Source: Elusimicrobiales bacterium (GTDB taxonomy: Bacteria > Elusimicrobiota > Elusimicrobia > Elusimicrobiales > UBA9959). From it: 64,000 nucleotides of DNA. The notes below the pieces were generated by a model. That model was not told the DNA's origin, did no database searches, and saw nothing but the letters and a program-made list of their open reading frames with translations. The stretch's first letter is position 1; each line of letters starts with the position of its first letter. Below, one piece after another: positions 8,992-17,199 of this stretch. Both the position numbers and the translations under genes were made by a program. The stretch covers positions 599,663 to 663,662 of the forward strand of contig JAQTZB010000001.1 in NCBI GenBank assembly GCA_028688015.1, given 5' to 3'.

Positions 8992-9896
8992 AGCCGCTGC
9001 TCCAGTTCCTCGCCGCGGCGCTGCTGGCGCCGCTGCTGCCCGGCGTGATAAACCGGGTAAAGGCCTTCTTCGCCGGCCGCAAGGGCCAGCCGGCGCTGCA
9101 GCTCTACTACGACCTGGCCAAGCTGCTGCGCAAGACGCCGGTCTACAGCCGCACCACGACCTGGGTGTTCAAGGCCGGTCCTCTGCTGGCCGCGGCCGCG
9201 CTGGTGACCGCCCTGGCGCTGGTTCCTTTCGCCGGGCGTCCGTCCTTCCTCTCCTTCGACGGGGACTTCGTCTTCCTGCTCTACCTGCTCGCGCTGGCGC
9301 GCTTCGGCACGGTGCTCGCGGCGCTGGACACCGGCTCCGCCTTCGAGGGCATGGGCGCGAGCCGAGAGATGCAGTTCGCAGTCTTCGCCGAGCCGGCCTT
9401 TTTCCTGGGCCTGGCGGCGCTGGCGCGCGTGACGGGCCAGACTTCGCTGGCCGGCATGTTCGGCGCGCTGACCGGCGGCACCTGGAGCACCGCCGCCCCG
9501 GTGCTGGCGCTGCTGACCGCTTCCTTCTTCCTCGTGCTGCTCGCCGAGAACTCGCGCGTGCCGGCCGACGATCCCAACACCCACCTGGAGCTGACCATGA
9601 TCCACGAGGTGATGGTGCTCGACCACAGCGGCCCCGACCTGGCCTACATCCTTTACGGCGCGGCGCTGAAGCTCTGGCTCTTCGCCGCGCTGATAGGCAG
9701 CACGGTGCTGCCCCGCCACAGCGGTTCCTGGGCCACCGACTCGGCCCTGTTCCTGCTGATGATGCTCGGCCTCGCGGCGGCCGTAGGCGTGGTCGAGTCG
9801 GTGATAGCGCGCCTGCGCCTGACCAAGGTGCCTTACATGCTGATAACCGCCTTCGCCTTCTCGGCGCTGGCGCTGATCTTCCAAATGGGACGCTGA
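8979..9896 (+). CDS. HyfC/NuoH-like membrane subunit of Ehr complex
   Basis: Membrane subunit of 305 residues, related to NuoH and HyfC, which anchors the soluble arm. The start is the ATG at 8979, inside the end of the HyfB-like gene. It has about eight hydrophobic helices and the family signature ENSRVPADDPNTHLELTMIH near residue 190-210, whose acidic residues belong to the ion path near the quinone-like cavity. An early conserved loop reads YDLAKLLRKTPV. It overlaps the HyfE-like gene by one base (TGATG). Family membership is strong; which ion is moved is unknown. Confidence 0.88.
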   Translation: MEIIKPLLQFLAAALLAPLLPGVINRVKAFFAGRKGQPALQLYYDLAKLLRKTPVYSRTTTWVFKAGPLLAAAALVTALALVPFAGRPSFLSFDGDFVFLLYLLALARFGTVLAALDTGSAFEGMGASREMQFAVFAEPAFFLGLAALARVTGQTSLAGMFGALTGGTWSTAAPVLALLTASFFLVLLAENSRVPADDPNTHLELTMIHEVMVLDHSGPDLAYILYGAALKLWLFAALIGSTVLPRHSGSWATDSALFLLMMLGLAAAVGVVESVIARLRLTKVPYMLITAFAFSALALIFQMGR

Positions 9897-10561
9897 TGCA
9901 TACTCTGGCCGAACTGATAATAGTCTTCGTGATCCTGCTCAACCTGGCGCTGTCGGTGACGGGCGGGCTGTCGGCCTGCATCCGGCTGGTGGCGCTGCAG
10001 GGCGTGGTGGCGGGCGTCCTGCCTCTGCTGGCGGGCCGCGGCGCCCCGCACGCCAGGACGGTTATCTTCGCGGCCGCCATCATGCTGCTGAAGGGCGCCG
10101 TCTTCCCCTGGCTGCTGCTGCGCGCGCGCGACCGCAGCGGCGCGGGCAAGGACATAGAGCCGCTCATCAGCTACCCCGCCTCGGTCATGCTCTGCCTCGG
10201 GGCCTTCATCGCCTCGTCGTGGCTGGGCTCGCGCCTGCCGCTGCCCCATACCGGCGTGGCCTGGATAGTGCCCGCGTCGCTGGCCACCATCTTCACCGGC
10301 TTCCTGCTCATCACCACGCGCACTAAGGCCATCACGCAGGTGCTGGGCTACCTGGTAATCGAGAACGGCATCTATATCTTCGGGCTGGCCCTCTTCGTCG
10401 AGCAGCCCCTGATGGTGGAACTCGCCATCCTGCTCGACGTGTTCGTCGCGGTGTTCGTGATGGGCATCGCCATCTTCCACATCAGCCGCGAGTTCGACCA
10501 CATCGACACGGCGGAGCTTTCCGAACTGTCCGACTGGCGCCGCGGGGAGTACGGTAAATGA
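9896..10561 (+). CDS. HyfE/NuoK-like membrane subunit of Ehr complex
   Basis: Membrane protein of 221 residues with about seven helices. Length, position between the HyfC-like and HyfF-like genes, and the segment VLGYLVIENGIYIFGLALFV (about 145-165), with a buried glutamate, identify it as HyfE-like. Such subunits correspond in part to NuoK and complete the ion-translocating membrane arm. Start and stop are both fused to neighbours (one-base overlap before, 4-nt overlap after). It ends in a charged tail (FDHIDTAELSELSDWRRG). Confidence 0.82.
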   Translation: MHTLAELIIVFVILLNLALSVTGGLSACIRLVALQGVVAGVLPLLAGRGAPHARTVIFAAAIMLLKGAVFPWLLLRARDRSGAGKDIEPLISYPASVMLCLGAFIASSWLGSRLPLPHTGVAWIVPASLATIFTGFLLITTRTKAITQVLGYLVIENGIYIFGLALFVEQPLMVELAILLDVFVAVFVMGIAIFHISREFDHIDTAELSELSDWRRGEYGK

Positions 10562-12072
10562 CGCGCGCCCTCCTCCTGCTGCCGCTGGCCGCCGGCCTGC
10601 TGGCCTTCGTGATAAGGAGCGACAGCGCCCGCCGCTCGCTGCTGCTCTGGACGGCCCGTATCCATTTTCTTCTGGCTCTTGTCGTTATCGGCAAGTTCAT
10701 CGCGGGCGACCTGGTAACAGTCTGTCCCGTCGTCCAGGCCCCGGCCCCTGAGCTTGCCTCCCAGTGGTTCGCTTACGACCCGCTCGGGCTGCTCTTCCTG
10801 GGCGTCACCTCGCTGCTGTTCCTGGGCGCGTCGCAGTACGCCGTTACCTACCTGGCCGCCGAGAAGCGAGACCCCGGCGAGGACGCCGACGGCGGCTTTA
10901 TTTTCAATAACGCGCCCGAGGCCGTTTTCACCGGCTGCCTGCTGCTGTTCCTCTCGGCCATGACGGCCGTGACGGCCAGCCGCCACCTGGGCCTGCTGTG
11001 GGCCTTCATAGAGGCCACCACGCTGCTCTCTGCGCCGCTGATCTACTTTCACCGCCACAAGCGCTCGCTGGAAGCCACCTGGAAATACCTGTTGATCTGC
11101 TCCGTCGGCATCGCGCTGGCGCTGCTGGGCAACCTGTTCCTGGGCGCGGCAGGGCTCAAATCCGGAGTCGGCCTGGACCTCGCCCCGCTGCTGGCCGGGG
11201 CCGGCGCTCTGGATAAGCCGCTGCTGAAGGCCGCCTTCCTGTTCCTGTTCGTCGGCTACGGCACCAAGATGGGGCTTTCCCCCTTCCATACCTGGCTGCC
11301 AGACGCGCACAGCGAGGCGCCGGCGGTGGTGTCGGCGCTGCTCTCGGGGGCGCTGCTCAACTGCGCCTTCCTGGGCGTCATGCGCGTGAACGCCGTCTGC
11401 GCGGCGGCCGGGCTCGCCGAATTTACCGGCGGGCTCCTGGTGCTGTTCGGCCTGCTCTCGGTGATCACGGCCGCGCTGTTCATGCTGGGGCAGCGCGACT
11501 ACAAGCGCCTGCTCGCCTACTCGAGCATAGAGCATATGGGCATCATCGCGCTGGGCGCGGGCCTGGGCGGCGGGGCCGTCTTCGGCGCGCTGCTGGCGGC
11601 GCTCAGCCACTCCCTGGCCAAGGCCGGGCTGTTCTTTACGTCGGGATTGATCCTCGCCGCGGAGAAGACCAAGCGCATCTCCGAAGTAAAAGGCCTCTGG
11701 CGCCGCGCCCCCCGCACGGCCGCCCTCTGGCTGGCCGGTTTCTTCCTGATCACCGGCACGCCGCCTTCGGGCGTCTTCCTGGCCAAGTTCATCGTCCTCA
11801 AGGAAATCCTCGCGCTGAAGCATTATTGGCTGGCCGGGGCCTTCCTGCTTTTCCTCGGCATCCTTTTCGCGGGGATGGCCCGCGTTTTCATCTCCATGAC
11901 CTTCGGCGAACGCGAGGCCAGGCCCGGAGAGCGGCCCTTCGAAGAGCAGCCCGGCCTGCTCTGGCCGGCGGCGGCTTTTTTCGCCTGCGTGGTGCTGGCG
12001 GGCCTGTACCTGCCCGCCTGGCTGCAGTCGCTGCTGGCCGGGGCCGCGGGGAACATCGGCGGTAAACTATGA
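10558..12072 (+). CDS. HyfF-like antiporter-type subunit of Ehr complex
   Basis: Second antiporter-like subunit, 504 residues and about 14 helices. It has the family motif GTKMGLSPFHTWLPDAHSEA (about 232-251), typical of HyfF and Ehr proteins, and a second conserved site AYSSIEHMGIIALGAGLGGG. Together with the HyfB-like protein this gives two possible ion paths. The operon lacks a separate HyfD and also HyfA and HyfH as individual genes. It overlaps both neighbours by 4 nt, so the six genes are translated as one unit. Confidence 0.86.
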   Translation: MTRALLLLPLAAGLLAFVIRSDSARRSLLLWTARIHFLLALVVIGKFIAGDLVTVCPVVQAPAPELASQWFAYDPLGLLFLGVTSLLFLGASQYAVTYLAAEKRDPGEDADGGFIFNNAPEAVFTGCLLLFLSAMTAVTASRHLGLLWAFIEATTLLSAPLIYFHRHKRSLEATWKYLLICSVGIALALLGNLFLGAAGLKSGVGLDLAPLLAGAGALDKPLLKAAFLFLFVGYGTKMGLSPFHTWLPDAHSEAPAVVSALLSGALLNCAFLGVMRVNAVCAAAGLAEFTGGLLVLFGLLSVITAALFMLGQRDYKRLLAYSSIEHMGIIALGAGLGGGAVFGALLAALSHSLAKAGLFFTSGLILAAEKTKRISEVKGLWRRAPRTAALWLAGFFLITGTPPSGVFLAKFIVLKEILALKHYWLAGAFLLFLGILFAGMARVFISMTFGEREARPGERPFEEQPGLLWPAAAFFACVVLAGLYLPAWLQSLLAGAAGNIGGKL

Positions 12073-13520
12073 AGATAGAGCATCAGTCAGCCTTCAGCCT
12101 GGGGGCCTCCGACCTGGACCCGGGCCTGTTCTTCGAGACGGCGGCCTCGCGGCTGGCCGCCGGCGGCCGGGCCGTGGCCTATTTCGCCGTGCCCGAGGCC
12201 GGCGCCTGGCGGCTGGTAATGGCCGTGGCCTTCGACCGCGAAGGGCGGCTGGAGGCCTACTCGACGCGGGCCGAAGGCCCGTTCCGCGCGCTGACGCCGG
12301 CCTTTCCTCAACTCCACCTTTTCGAACGCGAGATCTACGAGCAGTCCGGGCTCAAGCCGGAAGGCCACCCGTGGCTCAAGCCCGTACGCTTCAACACCGC
12401 CGGCGCGGTGCCCGGCGTGGCGGACTATTTCACGGTGCATGGCAGCCAGGTGCACGAGGTGGCCGTAGGCCCGGTGCACGCCGGGGTTATAGAGCCGGGC
12501 CACTTCCGCTTCCAGTGCCACGGCGAGAAGGTCTTCCACCTGGAGATCATGCTGGGCTACCAGCACCGGGGCCTGGAGAAAGAATTTGTCGGCGGGCCCT
12601 GCGCGCGCTGCCTGCGCTACGCCGAAACGCTGGCCGGGGATACCTCGGCAGGGCACGCCTGGGCCTACTGCGGCGCGGTGGAGGCGCTGGCCGGGGTGAA
12701 CGTGCCGCCGCGGGCGCAGGCCCTGCGCGGGCTGCTGCTGGAGCTGGAGCGCCTTGCCAACCACACCGGCGACCTGGGCGCGCTGGCCGGCGACGTGGCC
12801 TACCTGCCTACCGCCTCTTTCTGCGGCCGGCTGCGCGGGGATTTCCTCAACATGACCGCGCTGGTCTGCGGCAACAGGTTCGGGCGCAACATGTTCAAGC
12901 CCGGCGGCGTCAATTTCGACCTCGACCACGCGCTGATAAAAGAGCTGAAGCTGCGGCTGGCGAGCACTTATCGCGACGTGCAGGGCGCGGTCTCCCTGCT
13001 TTGGGAAACGCCCTCCGTGAAGGACCGTTTCGGCGGAACAGGCGTGGTCACGAAGGAGGCCGCCGAGGGGCTCGGCCTGGTGGGCCCGGCTGCGCGCGCC
13101 TCCGGCGTAGGGCTGGACACCCGGCGCAATTTCCCTTCCGAGCCGTACCAGGGCTTTACGCTGGGCGTCTCGGGCAGCGGCGACGTCTATTCCCGCGCCT
13201 ACGTGCGCTGGCTGGAGATCCAGAAATCCGCCGAGCTCGTGGGCGGCTGGCTGGACGCGCTGCCGGAAGGCCCGGCGGAGGCGGAATGCGGCGCGCTTAA
13301 GCCGGAGAGCGCCGCCGTGTCGCTGGTGGAGGCCTGGCGCGGCCAGGTCTGCCATGTGGCGCTGACCGACGCCGCAGGCAGGTTCAGGCATTACAAGATA
13401 ACCGACCCCTCGTTCCACAACTGGCAGGGGCTGGCGCTGGCGCTGCGCAACGGCGAGATCTCGGACTTCCCGCTGTGCAATAAGAGCTTCAATCTTTCCT
13501 ACTGCGGGCGGGACCTCTGA
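12069..13520 (+). CDS. Hydrogenase-like large subunit lacking Ni ligands (EhrL/HyfG-like)
   Basis: Soluble large subunit of 483 residues, a fusion of a NuoC-like N-terminal domain (about 1-105, FEREIYEQSGLKPEGHPWLK) and a NuoD/hydrogenase large-subunit domain. In Ni-Fe hydrogenases two CxxC pairs hold the metal centre. Here the first is replaced by ETLAGDTSAGH (about 185-195), with no cysteine at either position. The last reads NLSYCGRDL at the C-terminus, where only one cysteine remains. This matches the energy-converting hydrogenase-related (Ehr) group, which is not expected to make hydrogen. The true reaction is unknown. Confidence 0.85.
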   Translation: MKIEHQSAFSLGASDLDPGLFFETAASRLAAGGRAVAYFAVPEAGAWRLVMAVAFDREGRLEAYSTRAEGPFRALTPAFPQLHLFEREIYEQSGLKPEGHPWLKPVRFNTAGAVPGVADYFTVHGSQVHEVAVGPVHAGVIEPGHFRFQCHGEKVFHLEIMLGYQHRGLEKEFVGGPCARCLRYAETLAGDTSAGHAWAYCGAVEALAGVNVPPRAQALRGLLLELERLANHTGDLGALAGDVAYLPTASFCGRLRGDFLNMTALVCGNRFGRNMFKPGGVNFDLDHALIKELKLRLASTYRDVQGAVSLLWETPSVKDRFGGTGVVTKEAAEGLGLVGPAARASGVGLDTRRNFPSEPYQGFTLGVSGSGDVYSRAYVRWLEIQKSAELVGGWLDALPEGPAEAECGALKPESAAVSLVEAWRGQVCHVALTDAAGRFRHYKITDPSFHNWQGLALALRNGEISDFPLCNKSFNLSYCGRDL

Positions 13521-13521
13521 T

Positions 13522-14259
13522 ATGATGAAAGCGTTGCTGGCCAGGATAAAGCAGGGCTACCGGACCATGGACTTCCCGTCGCCGGAACTGAAGCTGCCCC
13601 GCCGCGGGCTCGGCGTGCCGGTTATCAAGTCCCGAAGGCTGGAGAAGGCCGCTGCGGCCTGCCCTTACGGCGGCATTACCCCCGGCGAGAACCCGGGGCT
13701 TGACCTGGGCCGCTGCGTGTTCTGCGGGGCCTGCGCCAAGGCGGCACCGGAGGCCGTGGAATTTACCCGCGAGTACAAGCTTTGCGCTTCGGACCGGGCG
13801 TCGCTCGTAGTTTCGGGCCGGGATTTCAGACGGGCCGAGGCGCTGGGCGCCGACCTGCGGCGCCTGTTCGGCCGCTCGTTCCGGCTGCGGCAGGTGAGCG
13901 CGGGCGGCTGCAACGCCTGCGAGGCGGACTGCAATGTGCTGGGCACGCTGGCCTGGGACATGGGGCGCTTCGGGGTGCAGTTCGTGGCCTCGCCGCGGCA
14001 CGCCGACGGCATCCTGGTGACGGGGCCGGTGACGAAGAACATGGAACTGGCGCTGCGCAAGACCTACGACGCGGTTTCCTCTCCCAAGGTGGTCATCGCC
14101 TGCGGGGCCTGCGCCATCTCCGGCGGCCCCTACGCCGGGCACAAGGAATGCGTAGGCATCCCCACTGACATCCCCGTGAACATGTACATCCCCGGCTGCC
14201 CCCCGCACCCTCTCACCATCCTCGACGCCCTCCTCCGCCTCCTCGGCAGGATTGATTAA
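13522..14259 (+). CDS. Ferredoxin-domain/HyfI-like small subunit fusion of Ehr complex
   Basis: Electron-transfer subunit of 245 residues. The first about 95 residues are ferredoxin-like, with one CP motif (AACPYGG) and one CVFCGAC motif. The second motif lacks its trailing CP cysteine (AKAAPEAV), so only one complete [4Fe-4S] site is expected instead of two. The rest is a NuoB/HyfI small subunit with GGCNACEADCN, CGACAISGGPY and PGCPPHP, the ligands of the cluster next to the large subunit. Such fusions replace separate HyfH and HyfI. It begins 2 nt after the large-subunit stop and ends the operon. Confidence 0.85.
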   Translation: MMKALLARIKQGYRTMDFPSPELKLPRRGLGVPVIKSRRLEKAAAACPYGGITPGENPGLDLGRCVFCGACAKAAPEAVEFTREYKLCASDRASLVVSGRDFRRAEALGADLRRLFGRSFRLRQVSAGGCNACEADCNVLGTLAWDMGRFGVQFVASPRHADGILVTGPVTKNMELALRKTYDAVSSPKVVIACGACAISGGPYAGHKECVGIPTDIPVNMYIPGCPPHPLTILDALLRLLGRID

Positions 14260-14275
14260 CCTCATTTCATAGGAA

Positions 14276-14614
14276 GAGCCGCGAGAAGCCCAGTCGGGGC
14301 CAGCAGGGGAGGGGCCCCGTGCTCCTGGGCAGAGGGGAACCGTTGCGCGGTTCCCCCCGCCCTTGGGAAATTAAGGGGCGGGGCCCCCTTCCCCAAAGTC
14401 GCACGGAACCCCTCCCCTGCCGTCCCCTCCGCATGTTTGTCAGTACTATACCAAGCGAGCCAACAGCGGAGACCGCAGGGGGTAGGGTTAGCAAAACCCT
14501 CATGAGCCCGAGGCTTGCGTAGCGCCGAGGGCGAATGCGGAGCGAGGCCACGGTGTGGCCGAGCGCGTTTTGCGTTCCTACCCCCTGCGGTAGGCCGCCA
14601 AACCACGAGCGCCC
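14276..14614 (+). repeat. Dispersed structured repeat, copy 1
   Basis: First of three related intergenic elements of about 340 bp (others at 29301-29639 and 53798-54135), all in the same orientation. Stems are visible: GGGGAACCG/CGGTTCCCC (14334-14342 with 14348-14356), GGCCAC/GTGGCC (14546-14551 with 14555-14560) and a closing 14-bp stem at 14473-14486 with 14577-14590. ORFs crossing it are not supported. It separates the Ehr operon from the next gene and could act as a structured RNA or a mobile palindromic element. Confidence 0.85.
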
Positions 14615-14743
14615 AGCGTTAGGCCGCCGGGCGTGTTTTTGTGGACATAAAAAAATTGGGCCTCCACTTTTGGGCGGGAGGCCTTGCCGAATATAGTATA
14701 GCAGGCGGCGGCGGAAAAGCAATGTTAAGTAGGATACAAACCA

Positions 14744-14791
14744 AAGGGCCTATTTTCGCGGCGGCAAAAGGCAGAAAGGAAATAGGCCCTT
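14744..14791 (+). promoter_or_regulatory. AAGGGCC-type inverted repeat upstream of L,D-transpeptidase gene
   Basis: AAGGGCCTATTT (14744-14755) and its perfect reverse complement AAATAGGCCCTT (14780-14791) are separated by 24 nt. A TATAGT hexamer starts 31 nt after the right arm. Similar sites precede the genes at 32460 and 44058. An activator-binding site is the simplest reading. Confidence 0.6.
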
Positions 14792-14821
14792 CGCTTCATC
14801 TCCGGGAGGGCGCAGGAAAGT

Positions 14822-14827
14822 TATAGT
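14822..14827 (+). promoter_or_regulatory. Probable -10 element (TATAGT)
   Basis: TATAGT lies 33 nt before the ATG at 14860 and 31 nt after the inverted repeat. No -35 consensus is seen 17 nt upstream, which agrees with activator dependence. Confidence 0.45.
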
Positions 14828-14859
14828 AAAAGGGCAGAAGATTCACGGAGGCACGGTTA

Positions 14860-15546
14860 ATGAAAACTATTCTCGCGTTCGCGGCCCTCGTACTCGGTTC
14901 CGCTCCCGCTTTTTCCCTCGATTTCGTCTCCATACAGAAGCAGCTGCCGGCGCTGGGCGTAAACCCCGCCCAGCTCGCGCAGCCCGGCCCCGTGCCGGCC
15001 CCCGCCCCCGGCGAAGACCAGCTTCTCTCGGCGCTGCAGGCCGAGGCCCTGGCCGACCCGGCCGGGTTCATCGACAGCCATTCTCCCGATGAAGTAGCGC
15101 TGGCTTTCGGCCTGCGCCCTTCGCGTTTCCAGATCACGGACCCTAAGCGCATCGAGAACGCCCTGGTGAAGATCACCATCTACCTCGACAAGCAGCGCGT
15201 CAACGTGCAGGCCAAGGATTTCGACGACACCTTCAAGATCTCCTCCGGCCTGCTTCCCAAGAACGGCACCCCCGGCAGCGGCAAATGCTTCGCCCCCGAC
15301 TTCATCGAGGAGATGCACTACTCCAGCCTCTACAATAAGGCCCCGATGCCGCACAGCGTCTTCTTCAACGGCAACATCGCCATGCACGGCACCAACGCCG
15401 AGCACCTGCTGGGCCAGCCCGCCTCGCACGGCTGCATCCGCCTCTCCAAGGCCGACGCCAAGACCCTCTACACGCTGGTCAAGGCCAACGGCAAGGCGAA
15501 CGCCGCCATCTGCGTCCGCGGCGTCACCCCGGCTCCCAAGCCTTAA
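14860..15546 (+). CDS. Secreted YkuD-type L,D-transpeptidase
   Basis: Predicted periplasmic enzyme that cross-links peptidoglycan or attaches proteins to it through a cysteine acyl-enzyme. The 228-residue protein has a signal peptide (residues 1-19), a proline/alanine-rich spacer, and a YkuD domain from about 100 onward. The catalytic block reads NIAMHGT then SHGCIRLSKADAKTLY, with the cysteine at about residue 191. A GGAGG ribosome site precedes the ATG. Its upstream region carries the shared inverted repeat, so it may be co-regulated with the genes at 32460 and 43210. The following gene has its own consensus promoter. Confidence 0.9.
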   Translation: MKTILAFAALVLGSAPAFSLDFVSIQKQLPALGVNPAQLAQPGPVPAPAPGEDQLLSALQAEALADPAGFIDSHSPDEVALAFGLRPSRFQITDPKRIENALVKITIYLDKQRVNVQAKDFDDTFKISSGLLPKNGTPGSGKCFAPDFIEEMHYSSLYNKAPMPHSVFFNGNIAMHGTNAEHLLGQPASHGCIRLSKADAKTLYTLVKANGKANAAICVRGVTPAPKP

Positions 15547-15552
15547 GATTTG

Positions 15553-15580
15553 TTGACAGCCTCCGCTATAGTTGTATAAT
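15553..15580 (+). promoter_or_regulatory. Consensus sigma70 promoter
   Basis: Perfect TTGACA (15553-15558) and perfect TATAAT (15575-15580) with a 16-nt spacer. It lies directly after the L,D-transpeptidase stop and 31 nt before the ATG at 15612, so that gene should be expressed constitutively. Confidence 0.85.
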
Positions 15581-15611
15581 TATCACAAGCGGACCAGTTG
15601 AGGAATGTCAA

Positions 15612-16541
15612 ATGATCAAGCTTCTCCTGCTACTTACACTCGCTCTTCCCTTCGGCGCTTCTGCCCAGCCGTCTTTCACCCTTAATTCCCTGGACCTCGA
15701 GGGCGTGCGAGGCCTGGCCCTGTCCGAAGTCCCGGCGGTCGCGGTCCCCCTGCGCGCCGACAGCCGCGCCGGCGAAAAGTATTTCAACGCCTACGTGCTC
15801 AAGGCCGTCGACTATCTCTACAAGAACTACGGCCTGCTGGGCTACGACATCAACTCCATCCTGACGCACGACATCGAGTATCACACCTTCGGCACCATCA
15901 AGGCCCGCCGCGCCCCCCTCACCATGTGCGTGGCCGCCCAGATGGAGATCATCCTCACCGCCTTCGACCTTTACGCCAAAGAGACCGGGGACTATTCGGT
16001 TTACAATTACCTCCCCAAGCGCAGCTTCGAGGGCCTGGCCGTCACCGACCTGAAGGGCCATATCTGGGTGAACCACGATTTCAAGGCCGACGGCACCGCC
16101 GACGCGCTGATCAACTTCGGCATGGGCGAGCGCCGCCTGTTCGAGGGTCTGCTGCCCGGCGACTTCGTCAATATCAACCGCACCACCAAGACCGGGCACG
16201 CGGTAACCTTCATCGGCTATATCAGCAAGACCGGCAAAATGCTGCCCTCCTACGGCCCCGACGTGGTGGGTTTCAAGTATTTCTCCTCGCAGGGCCTCCG
16301 GGAGGCCGGGCAGGGCGGCTTCGACTACCGCTACGCCGTGTTCAGCAAGTACGGCTGCCCCGAGATGCCCTATAAGCGCGACTGCAATGTCATCTATTCC
16401 GAGCGGCAGGATTACCTCAACACCGGCACCATGCTCTCCCCCTCTTACTGGACCGGCGTCATGCCGCAGGCCTCCGGCGAAGAGGCCGGCGAGACCGTGC
16501 TGAACCGCACCTTCTTCAACGGCATCACCACCGACGACTGA
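15612..16541 (+). CDS. Secreted protein resembling a cysteine hydrolase (papain-like/NlpC-like)
   Basis: Exported protein of 309 residues with a clear signal peptide (residues 1-18) and a GAGGA ribosome site. A cysteine in APLTMCVAAQMEIIL (about 103) and a histidine in KTGHAVTFIGYI (about 197), preceded by LLPGDFVNIN, resemble the Cys-His layout of papain-like and NlpC/P60 hydrolases. I cannot assign a family with certainty. Later cysteines (YGCPEMPYKRDCN) might form a disulphide. It follows the L,D-transpeptidase gene, which suggests a cell-wall role. A C39-like or transglutaminase-like fold is possible. Confidence 0.6.
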   Translation: MIKLLLLLTLALPFGASAQPSFTLNSLDLEGVRGLALSEVPAVAVPLRADSRAGEKYFNAYVLKAVDYLYKNYGLLGYDINSILTHDIEYHTFGTIKARRAPLTMCVAAQMEIILTAFDLYAKETGDYSVYNYLPKRSFEGLAVTDLKGHIWVNHDFKADGTADALINFGMGERRLFEGLLPGDFVNINRTTKTGHAVTFIGYISKTGKMLPSYGPDVVGFKYFSSQGLREAGQGGFDYRYAVFSKYGCPEMPYKRDCNVIYSERQDYLNTGTMLSPSYWTGVMPQASGEEAGETVLNRTFFNGITTDD

Positions 16542-16555
16542 ATTGCCCGCCGCCA

Positions 16556-16589
16556 ATAAAAAACCCCGGTCTCGGCCGGGGTTTTTTTA
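16556..16589. terminator. Bidirectional intrinsic terminator
   Basis: CCCCGG/CCGGGG hairpin flanked by an A-run and a T-run. It lies between convergent genes ending at 16541 and 16606 and can serve both. Confidence 0.85.
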
Positions 16590-16605
16590 TTCCCTCTGCG
16601 CGGGG

Positions 16606-17199
16606 TCAGGTTCGCGGGGTGTCCTTGTAATGGAACAGGAAGAAGACCGAGGCGCAGATAGCGCCCAGCCCGTCCGCCAGCATATCTTTCTGCGCGTCCC
16701 AGACGTCGCCCTGGCTGCCCAGGAAGGCGAGGCCGGCCGCCGGGTCCGCCGAGGCGGCGTACCACCACTCGATGATCTCGTAGACGGCCGCCACCGTGAA
16801 GATGGCGGTGATCCCCGTGAACGCCAGCAGCCCCCTTGAGCTGGTGTACCCTTTGCGCCGGATGAACTCGGCGATGGGGTAGGCGTAGAAGCCCACCGAG
16901 AAATGCGCTATGCGGTCGTAGTGGTTGCGCGTGAAGCCGAACAGGTCGGTCACGAAGCCGAATGGCACCCGCTCGAAGGTATAATGCCCGCCGATAGTGT
17001 GCAGGAAGACCAGTAAGCTCATGCACAGGTACGAGGCGTTAGAGAAGGCGAAGCGCCGGTAGGTCAGGGCCAGCGCCCCGACGATGAGGACCATCGGCAG
17101 GTTCTCCGAGAACCAGACCTCGCGGTTGTACGGCCTGATCGCCAGGACCGCGAACTCTACCAGGTACAGCGCCAGCAGCGCGTGGGGCAGCTTCTTCAT
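16606..17199 (-). CDS. YjdF/DUF2238 membrane protein
   Basis: Integral membrane protein of 197 residues with five to six helices. The order of motifs matches DUF2238 (E. coli YjdF): HTIGGHYTFERVPFG near residue 67, a FTRNHYDRIAHFSVGFYAYP segment near 90, an EIIEWW motif near 140, and the QGDVWDAQKDMLADGLGA segment near 165. The histidines and acidic residues are conserved in the family, but its function is unknown. The ATG overlaps the stop of the peptidase gene upstream by one base (TGATG), so the two are co-transcribed. It ends before a shared terminator. Confidence 0.87.
   Translation of the reverse strand: MKKLPHALLALYLVEFAVLAIRPYNREVWFSENLPMVLIVGALALTYRRFAFSNASYLCMSLLVFLHTIGGHYTFERVPFGFVTDLFGFTRNHYDRIAHFSVGFYAYPIAEFIRRKGYTSSRGLLAFTGITAIFTVAAVYEIIEWWYAASADPAAGLAFLGSQGDVWDAQKDMLADGLGAICASVFFLFHYKDTPRT

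Noticed and set aside
7024..14259. A true formate-hydrogenlyase or Hyf hydrogenase
   Set aside because: No formate dehydrogenase is present, and the large subunit lacks the Ni-binding cysteines, so Ehr is the better call.
14385..14415. Resemblance of CAAAGTCGCACGGAACC in the repeat to group II intron domain V
   Set aside because: The rest of domain V (AGC catalytic triad hairpin and bulge) and the remaining intron domains are missing, and there is no reverse transcriptase.
14262..14606. Open frames crossing the dispersed repeat (also in copies 2 and 3)
   Set aside because: The translations keep some similarity only because the DNA repeats; copies differ by frame-changing insertions, and paired stem changes show selection on structure.
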